Assembly: GCA_905235225.1 (NCBI GenBank)
Contig: CAJOKE010000015.1
Span: forward strand, 82,384-146,383
Length of the DNA: 64,000 nucleotides
Direction: 5' to 3'
Origin: Paludibacteraceae bacterium
GTDB lineage: Bacteria; Bacteroidota; Bacteroidia; Bacteroidales; Paludibacteraceae
Positions 46,603-54,554 of the stretch are shown here, in pieces. Numbering within the stretch: the first letter of the stretch is position 1; every line of letters starts with the position of its first letter. A program made the translations under genes and the position numbers. The notes beneath the pieces are model-generated. The model was given only the letters and a program-made list of their open reading frames with translations. It was not told the origin of the DNA and did no database searches.

Positions 46603-47493
46603 ATGACTAAAAAAATATACATAGTATTACTATTGTGCTTGTGCGCTTTTGGCGTGCAAGCGCAATATACCGTACAAACGCTCCCCAATCCCCGCTTGAC
46701 CGATGCCAATGCCTATGTGGCTAATCCCGATGGAGTGCTGGAGCAGTCTGAAGTAAACATGCTGACCATCCTTTCCGACTCGTTGTATAAAGCAACAGGT
46801 GTGGAAATGGTGTTTGTCATTGTCAATAGCATCGGATATGAAGATGCCTTTGATTTTTCGCTGGACCTGTTCAACACATGGGGAATAGGAGACAAAGAGA
46901 AAAACCGTGGCGTCTTGGTATTCATGTCCATGGAGTATCATGACATACAGATTCGCACAGGCGGCGGAGTGGAAGGATTATTACCGGATGCGATTTGTTC
47001 AGACATCATTCAAGAGATGATTCCTTACTTTAGAGAAGGTAATTATTTCCAAGGTCTGGTCGAAGGCGGATTGGATATTTTTAACACACTTACAACGGAC
47101 AAAGCTCTGGCGGAACTGCTCTTAGGATATAGAGCCGAACCTGTTACGGAATCACCGTTCAAGGGATTGTCCATCACCGCACTTATTGTACTCCTGCTCA
47201 CTCTCATCGGTTTCTACAGCACCCCGAAATGTCCCAAATGCGGCAAACGCGAACCCAAATGCGTCAAGAACGTCGTGCAAAGAGCAACCTATTCGGCTGC
47301 CGGAAGCGGTATTGCCCACTACACCTGTTGGCGGTGCGCCCATGAGTGGCAAACACCATATACCATCCCCAAGAAAACTCCGCCAAGCAGCAGTTCATCA
47401 AGCAGCGGAGGCTACTATCGAGGCGGTAGTAGCAGCGGCGGCAGCTTCGGCGGAGGACGCTCATTCGGCGGCGGGGCCGGAGGAAAATGGTAA
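46603..47493 (+). CDS. TPM domain (YgcG-like) exported protein
   Basis: A 296-aa product with a signal peptide (cleavage after VQA), a TPM domain (about residues 25-160: YVANPDGVLEQSEVNMLTIL, ALFxxWGIG-like LDLFNTWGIGDKEKNRGVLVFMS, RTGGGVEGLLPDAICSDII), one membrane helix near residue 195, a zinc-ribbon-like CPKCGKREPKC ... CWRC, and a Gly/Ser tail (FGGGRSFGGGAGG). This is the YgcG architecture normally paired with LemA, which follows. TPM proteins such as TLP18.3/Psb32 have phosphatase-like folds; function in bacteria is unsettled. The zinc ribbon between helix and tail is in place of a plain linker. Confidence 0.85.
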   Translation: MTKKIYIVLLLCLCAFGVQAQYTVQTLPNPRLTDANAYVANPDGVLEQSEVNMLTILSDSLYKATGVEMVFVIVNSIGYEDAFDFSLDLFNTWGIGDKEKNRGVLVFMSMEYHDIQIRTGGGVEGLLPDAICSDIIQEMIPYFREGNYFQGLVEGGLDIFNTLTTDKALAELLLGYRAEPVTESPFKGLSITALIVLLLTLIGFYSTPKCPKCGKREPKCVKNVVQRATYSAAGSGIAHYTCWRCAHEWQTPYTIPKKTPPSSSSSSSGGYYRGGSSSGGSFGGGRSFGGGAGGKW

Positions 47494-47538
47494 ATAATAA
47501 CAAAATAATGAAATAACTAAACATTAAAAAACAATAAC

Positions 47539-48138
47539 ATGAGCAAAAAAACAACTTGGATCGTAGTCATTGCTGCAATAGCAGCAGTACTCTTTTGGGC
47601 GTTTGGCAAATATAACGCCATGGTTACCGCAGAAGAAAATGTAGAAAACGCTTGGGGGCAAGTGGAAAACCAATACCAACGTCGCGCCGACCTCATCCCT
47701 AATTTGGTCAGTGTCGTTAAGCAGTTTGCTAAACACGAGACCGAGGTCTATGAGAAAACTATGGCAGCACGCGCTCGCGCTACACAGGTGACTATTGACC
47801 CCTCTAACGCAACACCCGAACAACTCGCTGCTTTCCAACAGGCACAAGGCGAACTCAGCCAGGCTCTCGGACGCTTGATGGCGGTCGCTGAAAGCTATCC
47901 TGAAATCAAATCCAACCAGAACTTCCTGCAACTCCAATCACAACTCGAAGGAACGGAAAACCGTATTACCGTAGCACGTAACACATTCAACGATACCGCC
48001 AAGGAATTTAACATCCTTATTCGTAAATTCCCGAACAACATCATCGCTTCCATGTTCGGATTCCAGAAGAAACCGTATTTCGAAGCTGAAGAAGGTGCCA
48101 ACAAAGCTCCTGATGTAAAATCAATGTTTGAAGACTAA
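47539..48138 (+). CDS. lemA: LemA family protein
   Basis: A 199-aa protein with an N-terminal transmembrane segment (TTWIVVIAAIAAVLFW) and the LemA helical bundle: NAMVTAEENVENAWGQVENQYQRRADLIPNLV is the hallmark N-terminal helix (only its position, residues 25-56, matters here), then GRLMAVAESYPEIKSNQNF, RNTFNDTAKEFN and FPNNIIASMFGF. Most of it should be periplasmic. LemA and TPM proteins commonly occur together. Confidence 0.94.
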   Translation: MSKKTTWIVVIAAIAAVLFWAFGKYNAMVTAEENVENAWGQVENQYQRRADLIPNLVSVVKQFAKHETEVYEKTMAARARATQVTIDPSNATPEQLAAFQQAQGELSQALGRLMAVAESYPEIKSNQNFLQLQSQLEGTENRITVARNTFNDTAKEFNILIRKFPNNIIASMFGFQKKPYFEAEEGANKAPDVKSMFED

Positions 48139-48150
48139 TCACCTGTCATA

Positions 48151-49347
48151 ATGAGAATACAGATTTCGCTCATACTGATTGCCTGTTTGTGTGCTGCACA
48201 ATGCGTAAGCGCACAAAACATTGACGATATGATGGGGACCGTCCCGCCTGCCGTGTGCAAAGTTGCACCACTGCCAGCAGAAATGGCTAAAGCCTTGGCT
48301 GAACTTGAAAAAGAAAAAGCGCAAAAAATCATTCAACAAGGATCATATCTGCCGAATGCCAACGCTAAGATTCTGGCTAACCTGCAGAAATATATAGGCG
48401 AGGGAAAAAGTGAATGTGCTATCCTCAATAATGGTAGTAAATACACCATTGAAACCCCGTATATCAAAATCACAAACACATCCCACGGGCGTGAGAATGT
48501 GGAGTTTGACAATGTCGCTTTCAATGTCAAAAAAGACCGCATGTCATATGCCATCCTGCGCAACGGAAATGCGATAACCATTGTGAACCGCAAAAACAAA
48601 ACCTGCAACATGGATGAATTTGAGTTTTCTACTGAAAGCGATGCCATCCGGATGAACGGAAACAAGGTTGAAATCACCGCACCGACACTGAATATCGCGG
48701 CAGGTGATTATTCGCAATGCCACAAAGTAACCTGCATTCACAAACCCAGTAATTCAAAGTATATCTTCGACTTGCAGTTCTATTACAGCAGTAGCCTTGC
48801 CTGCAGCGGAGAAGACTTGGCATATAGTTTTGAAGTATTGGGCAGCGACTCTTTTCCTGACCTCGCACTCATGTGTGACCTCAAGACAAACCAACTCAAA
48901 GTGGTACATCTGCCCTTCTCATTTGACGGACAAGGATATAATGGCACGAACGGCAGTCGAGGCAAAAACGGCAAAAACGGGCAGGATGAACTGACTTGGG
49001 AAGACAAAGACGGTAAAAAACATACCCGCGCGGGAACATGCGCCGAACCCGGACAAGACGGTGAGGCGGGTGGCAATGGAACAGACGGTGCCACCATACT
49101 TGTCTGCGTCAGCAGGACACTCCTTGACCAATTTGGACAGGAAGCCATCACCCCGTGGGTTGATGCCGGAAAAGGTGGAAAAGGCGGCGACCCCGGAAAA
49201 GGCGGTATTCACGGACGAGGTAGCGGATGCTCAGGAAAAGCAGCCGACGGAAAACCCGGCAAAGACGGTAAAGACGGTAAACGAGGCGATTTCCTCTTTG
49301 TCATCGCAGATGTTAATGGTTATTATTTAAGCATGTTCGGAAAATGA
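48151..49347 (+). CDS. Exported protein with collagen-like Gly-rich C-terminus
   Basis: A 398-aa product with a signal peptide (cleavage after VSA-Q). Residues 25-260 are a beta-rich domain of unknown family. From about residue 264 to 390 the sequence is Gly-X-Y-like (GTNGSRGKNGKNG, GQDGEAGGNGTDG, GKGGKGGDPGKGG, GKPGKDGKDGKRG), interrupted by a folded island (ATILVCVSRTLLDQFGQEA). Collagen-like runs form fibrous or trimeric surface structures. It ends 4 nt into the next gene. No anchor or sorting domain is visible. Confidence 0.7.
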   Translation: MRIQISLILIACLCAAQCVSAQNIDDMMGTVPPAVCKVAPLPAEMAKALAELEKEKAQKIIQQGSYLPNANAKILANLQKYIGEGKSECAILNNGSKYTIETPYIKITNTSHGRENVEFDNVAFNVKKDRMSYAILRNGNAITIVNRKNKTCNMDEFEFSTESDAIRMNGNKVEITAPTLNIAAGDYSQCHKVTCIHKPSNSKYIFDLQFYYSSSLACSGEDLAYSFEVLGSDSFPDLALMCDLKTNQLKVVHLPFSFDGQGYNGTNGSRGKNGKNGQDELTWEDKDGKKHTRAGTCAEPGQDGEAGGNGTDGATILVCVSRTLLDQFGQEAITPWVDAGKGGKGGDPGKGGIHGRGSGCSGKAADGKPGKDGKDGKRGDFLFVIADVNGYYLSMFGK

Positions 49348-50669
49348 GACAACATACCTTTTATATAATTGCCGCCGCTCTGTTACTTTCCGTTTCGGCG
49401 GTAGCGCAAGAGGCAATGAAACACGATATAACACCGTATTACAGAAATGCACTTACGCAAATGATGGTGTACCATGCCGAAGATGAATTTGGCTACGATG
49501 TCTATGAAATCTTCAAGAATCTCCCGGCACTGGAGAAGTTTGACCGGCATGACCTCTCTTACCGTGTAATTGATAACTCCAAAGTCAAGAATGTCAAAGG
49601 AAAAGACACAGGATTCCACCGCATGCAATATGGCGGAAGTATGGTACTCACTGCCGCAGAAAAACAAAAGAACGCGGACGCTATGCTGCAACTGCTTAAC
49701 GATGCCCAAATCGGAAAAAGGATGATTGCCAAATGGTTTGACCTAAAAGGGGAAAACGCCAACGATGCCACTTTCTCCACCAAACTACTGGAATCACGCA
49801 GTGATTACAACGCAACTGTCCAGGATGCTGAGATGGCGCGTTTTACAGCGGAAGGAGTAAATGTCCTTAAGGCAATCTCCGAAGAACTCATCAGCCATTC
49901 CTTCGTATTGGTAAGTGACATGACATACATCACCGCCGAAGACCGTGCCGAATCTGCAAAAGTGGCATTAAACATCATCGGTGGTATCATGGATGCTTTT
50001 ACAGGGAAAAACTATGGCGAACGAATGGCGCAAACTGCAGGAGACATTGCTGACAGTTATACCGGATTCAAAGTCTGGACACACAGTTACCTCTTCCAAT
50101 TGGTTTGGAATGACAGCATAGCGAACATTTTCTACGACAAATACTACACCGAGACACCTGATCCGGCTAAAATAAAAGCGTTCCTTGCAGACAACTCATC
50201 ATTCAGACTGACCTATTTGGGGGAAGAAGACGCCAAAGCGGAAAAAACCCAGAAGGTTGGAAAATACAGCCGTTCGGGGCTTTTGGAACTGATTACGCGC
50301 AGGTCCATTGACAGCAATGTTGCAAAACTGCAAAGTGCCTACGAAGACTTCCGTATCAAAACACCTATAGCTGCTGTTGAATATGACACCAAAGGAAAGT
50401 TAGTCGGTTATCGCGCATTGGTCGGATTGAAAGAAGGCGTATCGGAAAACCGCGCATATGAAGTATTGGAGATGAAAATGAACAACAAAGGCAAAATCGT
50501 CTATAACCGCGTCGCAACACTCAAACCGATTAACAACAAGATTTGGGATAACCGCTTCAATGCCCTCTTGGAAAATGATGTGGATGTAGTCACGGAAGGC
50601 ACCATCTTCAAACTACAAGGAACAGCAACCAAACAGATTGTTCCAGGTATGCTGATTAGGGAAATATAA
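49344..50669 (+). CDS. Exported protein of unknown function, helical
   Basis: The 441-aa product has a signal peptide (cleavage after AVA-Q) and is mostly helical with one Gly/Ala segment (SAKVALNIIGGIMDAFTG) near residue 215. It contains no motif I recognise. The C-terminal ~90 residues turn to beta strands (GVSENRAYEVLEMKMNNKGKIVYNRV, TEGTIFKLQ) as in a small SH3-like domain. The start overlaps the previous stop by 4 nt, so it is coupled to the collagen-like protein. Confidence 0.65.
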   Translation: MRQHTFYIIAAALLLSVSAVAQEAMKHDITPYYRNALTQMMVYHAEDEFGYDVYEIFKNLPALEKFDRHDLSYRVIDNSKVKNVKGKDTGFHRMQYGGSMVLTAAEKQKNADAMLQLLNDAQIGKRMIAKWFDLKGENANDATFSTKLLESRSDYNATVQDAEMARFTAEGVNVLKAISEELISHSFVLVSDMTYITAEDRAESAKVALNIIGGIMDAFTGKNYGERMAQTAGDIADSYTGFKVWTHSYLFQLVWNDSIANIFYDKYYTETPDPAKIKAFLADNSSFRLTYLGEEDAKAEKTQKVGKYSRSGLLELITRRSIDSNVAKLQSAYEDFRIKTPIAAVEYDTKGKLVGYRALVGLKEGVSENRAYEVLEMKMNNKGKIVYNRVATLKPINNKIWDNRFNALLENDVDVVTEGTIFKLQGTATKQIVPGMLIREI

Positions 50670-50702
50670 TACGATACATAACAATACTTAATATACAATA
50701 AA

Positions 50703-52103
50703 ATGAAAAAGATTTTCACACTTATGGCTGCCGTTCTATGCGTAATAAGCATTGGTGCGCAGCAACGTAAGGCGGATACACAAACCGCACAATGGCGTTA
50801 TGAAATCCAACCCACAATCGGACAAGCGGCAAACGGCTCTGCCCTGGTACGGGTATGGAGTTACTCCAAAAATAGTACCATCGCCACCACACAGGCAGGC
50901 AAAAATGCCGTACACGGTATCATATTCAAGGGATACCCGACTGTCGGAACTATTGTCGGACGCGAGCCGCTATTGGCAGACCCTATGGCGGAAGAGGTAT
51001 TTGCAGATTACTTCAAGAAGTTCTTTGCAGAAGGCGGAGCCTACCAGCGTTATGTATCATATGCCAATAACGGCATACCCGACCAGACGATGAAAGTCGG
51101 AAAAGAATACAAAATTGCCGTAACCGTCATCGTCATGGTTGACCAACTGCGTGAGAGACTGGAAGCTGACGGTATTATCCAGACTACCGAACAGGCAGTA
51201 CAAGGCAAAATGCCGTCTGTCATGGTTGTACCCAGCACCGTGTTCTGCAAGAACCACAAATACATGAAACAGTTCAACAACAACGGCGTTACCGAAAGTA
51301 TGGCAGACTATGACCAAGCTTTAATGGATAACAATGTCAATCAGGCGATTACAGCTATCAATGCACGTCTGACCAAACGCGGTTTCGAAGTGAAGAACCT
51401 GCGCTCGGCTTTGGCGACCCTCAAAACAGAAGCGGCAGAACAAGCACTACTTACCAGCAAAGAGGGAGCTGCTGTGGCAGAAACACCGATTGATGTTTTG
51501 CGCCGCGTGGCTAAAGCGGACATATGGGTGGAGATTGACTGGTCTGAAAACGTACTCAAGGGGGGTAGCCAGAAGAACCTGACATTCACCATGAGTGCCA
51601 TAGACGCATATACCGACTTCGTTGTCGGAGGTATTCCGCCAACCACCAGCTCCAATGAGTATAGTGCATCCTTTAATGTACCGGCTCTGATTGAACCCGT
51701 TATACAAGGTCAGTTCGAACCGTTCTGCAATACGCTTATCGACTACTTCAAAGATCTCGCTAACAAAGGACGCGCTATAAAAATGCAATTCCTTGTTTGG
51801 GACGACTTTGACGGAGACCTTATGACCGAATACGACGGAGCGGAACTGCATGAGATTATCGAAGACTGGGTGGCTGACAATACTGTCAAAGGCAAATACG
51901 GCGCACCGGACATCAGCCCTTCAGGCAACCGCATGACCATTGAACAGGCACGTATGCCGCTTGTTAACAAAAAAGGTCGTGACAACGACCCCTCCCGTTG
52001 GGCGCGCGAACTCAAAAACATGCTCAAGAACGAATACGGAATCGAATGTAATGTTTCGTCCAAAGGATTGGGTGAAATACAAATTGTAATTGGTAGCAAA
52101 TAA
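50703..52103 (+). CDS. Exported DUF6175-like protein
   Basis: A 466-aa protein with signal peptide (cleavage after IGA-Q). The start WRYEIQPTIGQAANGSALVRVWSYSKN and the middle VMVVPSTVFCKNH with LRRVAKADIWVEIDW resemble the DUF6175 family of exported Bacteroidales proteins; my recall of this family is moderate. Three-domain layout: N-terminal beta domain, central alpha/beta region where a Cys/His run occurs, C-terminal domain ending GLGEIQIVIG. It is followed after one base by the next gene. Function unknown. Confidence 0.65.
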   Translation: MKKIFTLMAAVLCVISIGAQQRKADTQTAQWRYEIQPTIGQAANGSALVRVWSYSKNSTIATTQAGKNAVHGIIFKGYPTVGTIVGREPLLADPMAEEVFADYFKKFFAEGGAYQRYVSYANNGIPDQTMKVGKEYKIAVTVIVMVDQLRERLEADGIIQTTEQAVQGKMPSVMVVPSTVFCKNHKYMKQFNNNGVTESMADYDQALMDNNVNQAITAINARLTKRGFEVKNLRSALATLKTEAAEQALLTSKEGAAVAETPIDVLRRVAKADIWVEIDWSENVLKGGSQKNLTFTMSAIDAYTDFVVGGIPPTTSSNEYSASFNVPALIEPVIQGQFEPFCNTLIDYFKDLANKGRAIKMQFLVWDDFDGDLMTEYDGAELHEIIEDWVADNTVKGKYGAPDISPSGNRMTIEQARMPLVNKKGRDNDPSRWARELKNMLKNEYGIECNVSSKGLGEIQIVIGSK

Positions 52104-52104
52104 T

Positions 52105-52686
52105 ATGAAAAAATCACTTATGATTATGGCTGCTCTGCTGATGGCAGCAGTAGCCGTAAAGGCACAAGAGCCGGAACAGCCGAACATTGAAATTCCCTTG
52201 ACAGTATATATATCACAGGAAACCAATCTGGCACCGGAGGCAGAATCACTTTTGCTTAACCGTATGCGTCAGGCGGCTCTCAAAAACGGATTGGCTGCAT
52301 TGGACAACCAGCCTTACATCATGACCACTTCCGTCAATGTCATTGACAAACAACTGACGGGAACAGTTCCGCAAAAGTGGCTTGTCGAACTTGAAATACA
52401 TTTCTATATCGGAAACGGTGTAGATGGAACATTATATGCCTCAACGGCTATGAACCGCAAAGGTATCGGCAACTCGGAAGAACAGGCATACCTCAGTGCT
52501 ATCAAGGCACTAAGTGCAAATGACCGCAACTTCAAGCCATTCTTTGACAAAGGCAAAAAACGCATTATCGAAGAACTGATGGCACTCATCGAAATGGAAG
52601 AATCCCAGAATCAACAGGGAACACCCCCATCCGACCCTTCACCGGCAGGGGAACAACCCTTACAATACAACTTTAATTGGCAATAA
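52105..52686 (+). CDS. Exported protein of unknown function
   Basis: A 193-aa product with a signal peptide (MKKSLMIMAALLMAAVAVKAQ). The body (IPLTVYISQETNLAPEAESLLLNRMRQ, MTTSVNVIDKQLTGTVPQKWLVEL) looks like an alpha/beta fold related to CsgG/TolB-N-type nucleotide-free domains: residues predicted to alternate helix and strand, with a motif N...AYLSAIKAL near 130. ATG 52105 is used; the frame is open five codons further upstream but these lie in the previous gene. The last ~20 residues are Pro/Gln-rich. Confidence 0.6.
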   Translation: MKKSLMIMAALLMAAVAVKAQEPEQPNIEIPLTVYISQETNLAPEAESLLLNRMRQAALKNGLAALDNQPYIMTTSVNVIDKQLTGTVPQKWLVELEIHFYIGNGVDGTLYASTAMNRKGIGNSEEQAYLSAIKALSANDRNFKPFFDKGKKRIIEELMALIEMEESQNQQGTPPSDPSPAGEQPLQYNFNWQ

Positions 52687-52688
52687 TC

Positions 52689-53615
52689 ATGAAAAAGTTA
52701 CTATCTGTCACCCTCTGCATATTTGCCGCCTGCGCTTTACTGCATGCCGGTGGTGAGAAAGTCGTGGATTCAGTCGGACGCACTCCCAAATGGATCTATA
52801 GTGCAGAAAAAGAATACATCATCGTTTCCGCCGAATCAGCAGATATAGAAGAAGCGAAAGAAAAAGCGATGACCAAAGTCAAAAAGCAAATCATGTCATC
52901 CATTGCCGAGAATGTAAGATCTTCCTCAAAAATCAGCACTTCCGAAGTTAACGCAAACGGCAAGTTTGACATCATTGAGCAATACGAATCCGCCATTGAA
53001 ACGGAAAGCGCACCTGTCCCGTTTCTCAGCGAAGTCGGAATCTCCAAAGCAGAAGCTTCCTACTGGGAGAAAATCAAAAAAGACAAAGACACCTACTACT
53101 ACCGCTACCACCTCAAATATCCGTTTACGAAATTTGACCTGATTCGGATGTCTGACGCTTTTTTGGAGCGCGAACAGCAGCTCGACAAACAACTGGCAGC
53201 CTTTGCACAAGATGATTTTACATCATATTCTTCCACGGAAGAAATGATTCAGCAGTTGCAACAACTTAAGGTATTCAAATCATCCCTGATGCAAAATGAC
53301 GCACGTCGTGTTGCATGCCAGAATATAGAAAAAGCATATACAGGCTATATCAAATCCATCACAATGAGACTGATTTCCGTTAATCGCAACCAGCTTGTTT
53401 ATGCCCCGTATTATGGCGAAAAGCGTCTGACGACGAACCTTCAGCCGAAATTGGCATCCAACTGTCTGGGTGACCTGCAATATATCGCGCGCAACGGACA
53501 ATGTATTGTTACCTATGACTTCCAAACCGCCTGCTACCCTGACGAGGAAAACTATCTGGAAGTGACACTCAATCTGCTTGGAAACAAAATTAAAAACCGT
53601 TTTATTGTAAAATAA
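52689..53615 (+). CDS. Exported LPP20-like protein
   Basis: The 308-aa protein has a signal peptide (cleavage after LHA-G) and an N-terminal LPP20/FlgT-like domain: TPKWIYSAEKEYIIVSAESADIEEAKEKAM is the typical 'W..... I.V.G.....EA...A' start. Residues 120-180 contain YWEKIKKDKDTYYYRYHLKYPF, the strand-rich second half of that domain. A second half (residues 180-308) is of unknown type. The start at ATG 52689 lies 2 nt after the previous stop. Confidence 0.7.
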   Translation: MKKLLSVTLCIFAACALLHAGGEKVVDSVGRTPKWIYSAEKEYIIVSAESADIEEAKEKAMTKVKKQIMSSIAENVRSSSKISTSEVNANGKFDIIEQYESAIETESAPVPFLSEVGISKAEASYWEKIKKDKDTYYYRYHLKYPFTKFDLIRMSDAFLEREQQLDKQLAAFAQDDFTSYSSTEEMIQQLQQLKVFKSSLMQNDARRVACQNIEKAYTGYIKSITMRLISVNRNQLVYAPYYGEKRLTTNLQPKLASNCLGDLQYIARNGQCIVTYDFQTACYPDEENYLEVTLNLLGNKIKNRFIVK

Positions 53616-53659
53616 ACGTAAATAACCCAACTTTATTAACCTCTTAATTTATTTTTATT

Positions 53660-54229
53660 ATGAAAAGAGTATCATTTATTCTTGCAGCAGTAATGCTTAT
53701 GTTATGCTGCGGCACAGCCACTGTAAGTGCAAAGAAAGAAAAGAAAGTTAAAATGCCTTGCAACGAGCTGACCAACAAACAGACTTTGCGCGCAAGTGCA
53801 AACGCCATTTCACCGCAAATGCAAAATGCAACGGACAAAGCAACTGCAGCTGCACGCCGTGAGTTGGCAACCTCTATTGAGGCAACCGTACAACGCGTAC
53901 TTGAGGATTTCGCTTCATCCTATGACGTAAACGAGCAAGCTGATTTCCGTTCACGCACGAAAGATCTCGCCCGCACGGTAGTTAACCAGAAACTGCAAGG
54001 TTCGGTTATCTCATGCAGCGAAATGAGAGAGAAAAAAGAAAAAGGCGGTAAAGTTACTTATCATGCATATGTAACTGTTGAACTGACCTCCAACGAATTG
54101 ATGGAGAACCTGCTCAACAACACCAAGAAAGCCATCTCCGACAGCGAGAAACTGCGCACCGATTTCGAGTATGAGCAGTTCAAGAAAACCTTCGAAGAGG
54201 AGATGAACAAACTTGCTGCCGGCAACTAA
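53660..54229 (+). CDS. Exported LPP20-like protein
   Basis: A 189-aa product with a signal peptide (MKRVSFILAAVMLMLCCGTATVSA). The pattern LRASANAISPQMQNATDKATAAARRELA ... QKLQGSVISCSEMREKKEKGGKVTYHAYVTVEL follows the LPP20-like fold and matches the layout of the protein at 31567 (Ala-rich helices, then a strand pair ending in Y-A-Y-V). It is the last gene of the operon, 25 nt ahead of a strong terminator. Confidence 0.7.
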   Translation: MKRVSFILAAVMLMLCCGTATVSAKKEKKVKMPCNELTNKQTLRASANAISPQMQNATDKATAAARRELATSIEATVQRVLEDFASSYDVNEQADFRSRTKDLARTVVNQKLQGSVISCSEMREKKEKGGKVTYHAYVTVELTSNELMENLLNNTKKAISDSEKLRTDFEYEQFKKTFEEEMNKLAAGN

Positions 54230-54254
54230 TCCGCCAAGCAAGATTAATTGTATT

Positions 54255-54288
54255 AAGTGTGTCAAATTGATTTGGCACACTTTTTTTA
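54255..54288 (+). terminator. Strong rho-independent terminator of the nine-gene operon
   Basis: AAGTGTGTCAAAT (54255-54267) and ATTTGGCACACTT (54270-54282) form a 13-bp stem with a TG loop, followed by a T run. It cleanly closes the operon. Confidence 0.92.
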
Positions 54289-54306
54289 TACTTTGATAAC
54301 TACTCC

Positions 54307-54339
54307 CGTTCGCATCACGTTCACATCTCGTTCGCATTC
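54307..54339. repeat. Tandem array, 11-bp unit CGTTCRCATCN x3
   Basis: CGTTCGCATCA, CGTTCACATCT and CGTTCGCATTC follow one another just past the terminator. The rest of the spacer to the pnp promoter (54340-54455) shows nothing further. Confidence 0.75.
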
Positions 54340-54455
54340 AGTACGTCACAATTCGGTTTTTGACATATCCCCATTTTGCAAATACACTACTGACCGCTAA
54401 AGAACGAACAAAAAACAGCCTGAATTAAGGAAATTGGTGACAAAAAGAAAATAAA

Positions 54456-54487
54456 TTTGCACATGTCAAATAAATCAATTACCTTTG
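54456..54487 (+). promoter_or_regulatory. Promoter of pnp
   Basis: TTTG at 54456-54459 and TACCTTTG at 54480-54487, spaced by 20 nt; leader of about 60 nt. Confidence 0.85.
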
Positions 54488-54554
54488 CAGCGACATTTTA
54501 TGGTCTATAACTTAACCGGACGCAATAGGGCGTCCTCAAATGATTAAAAAACGT

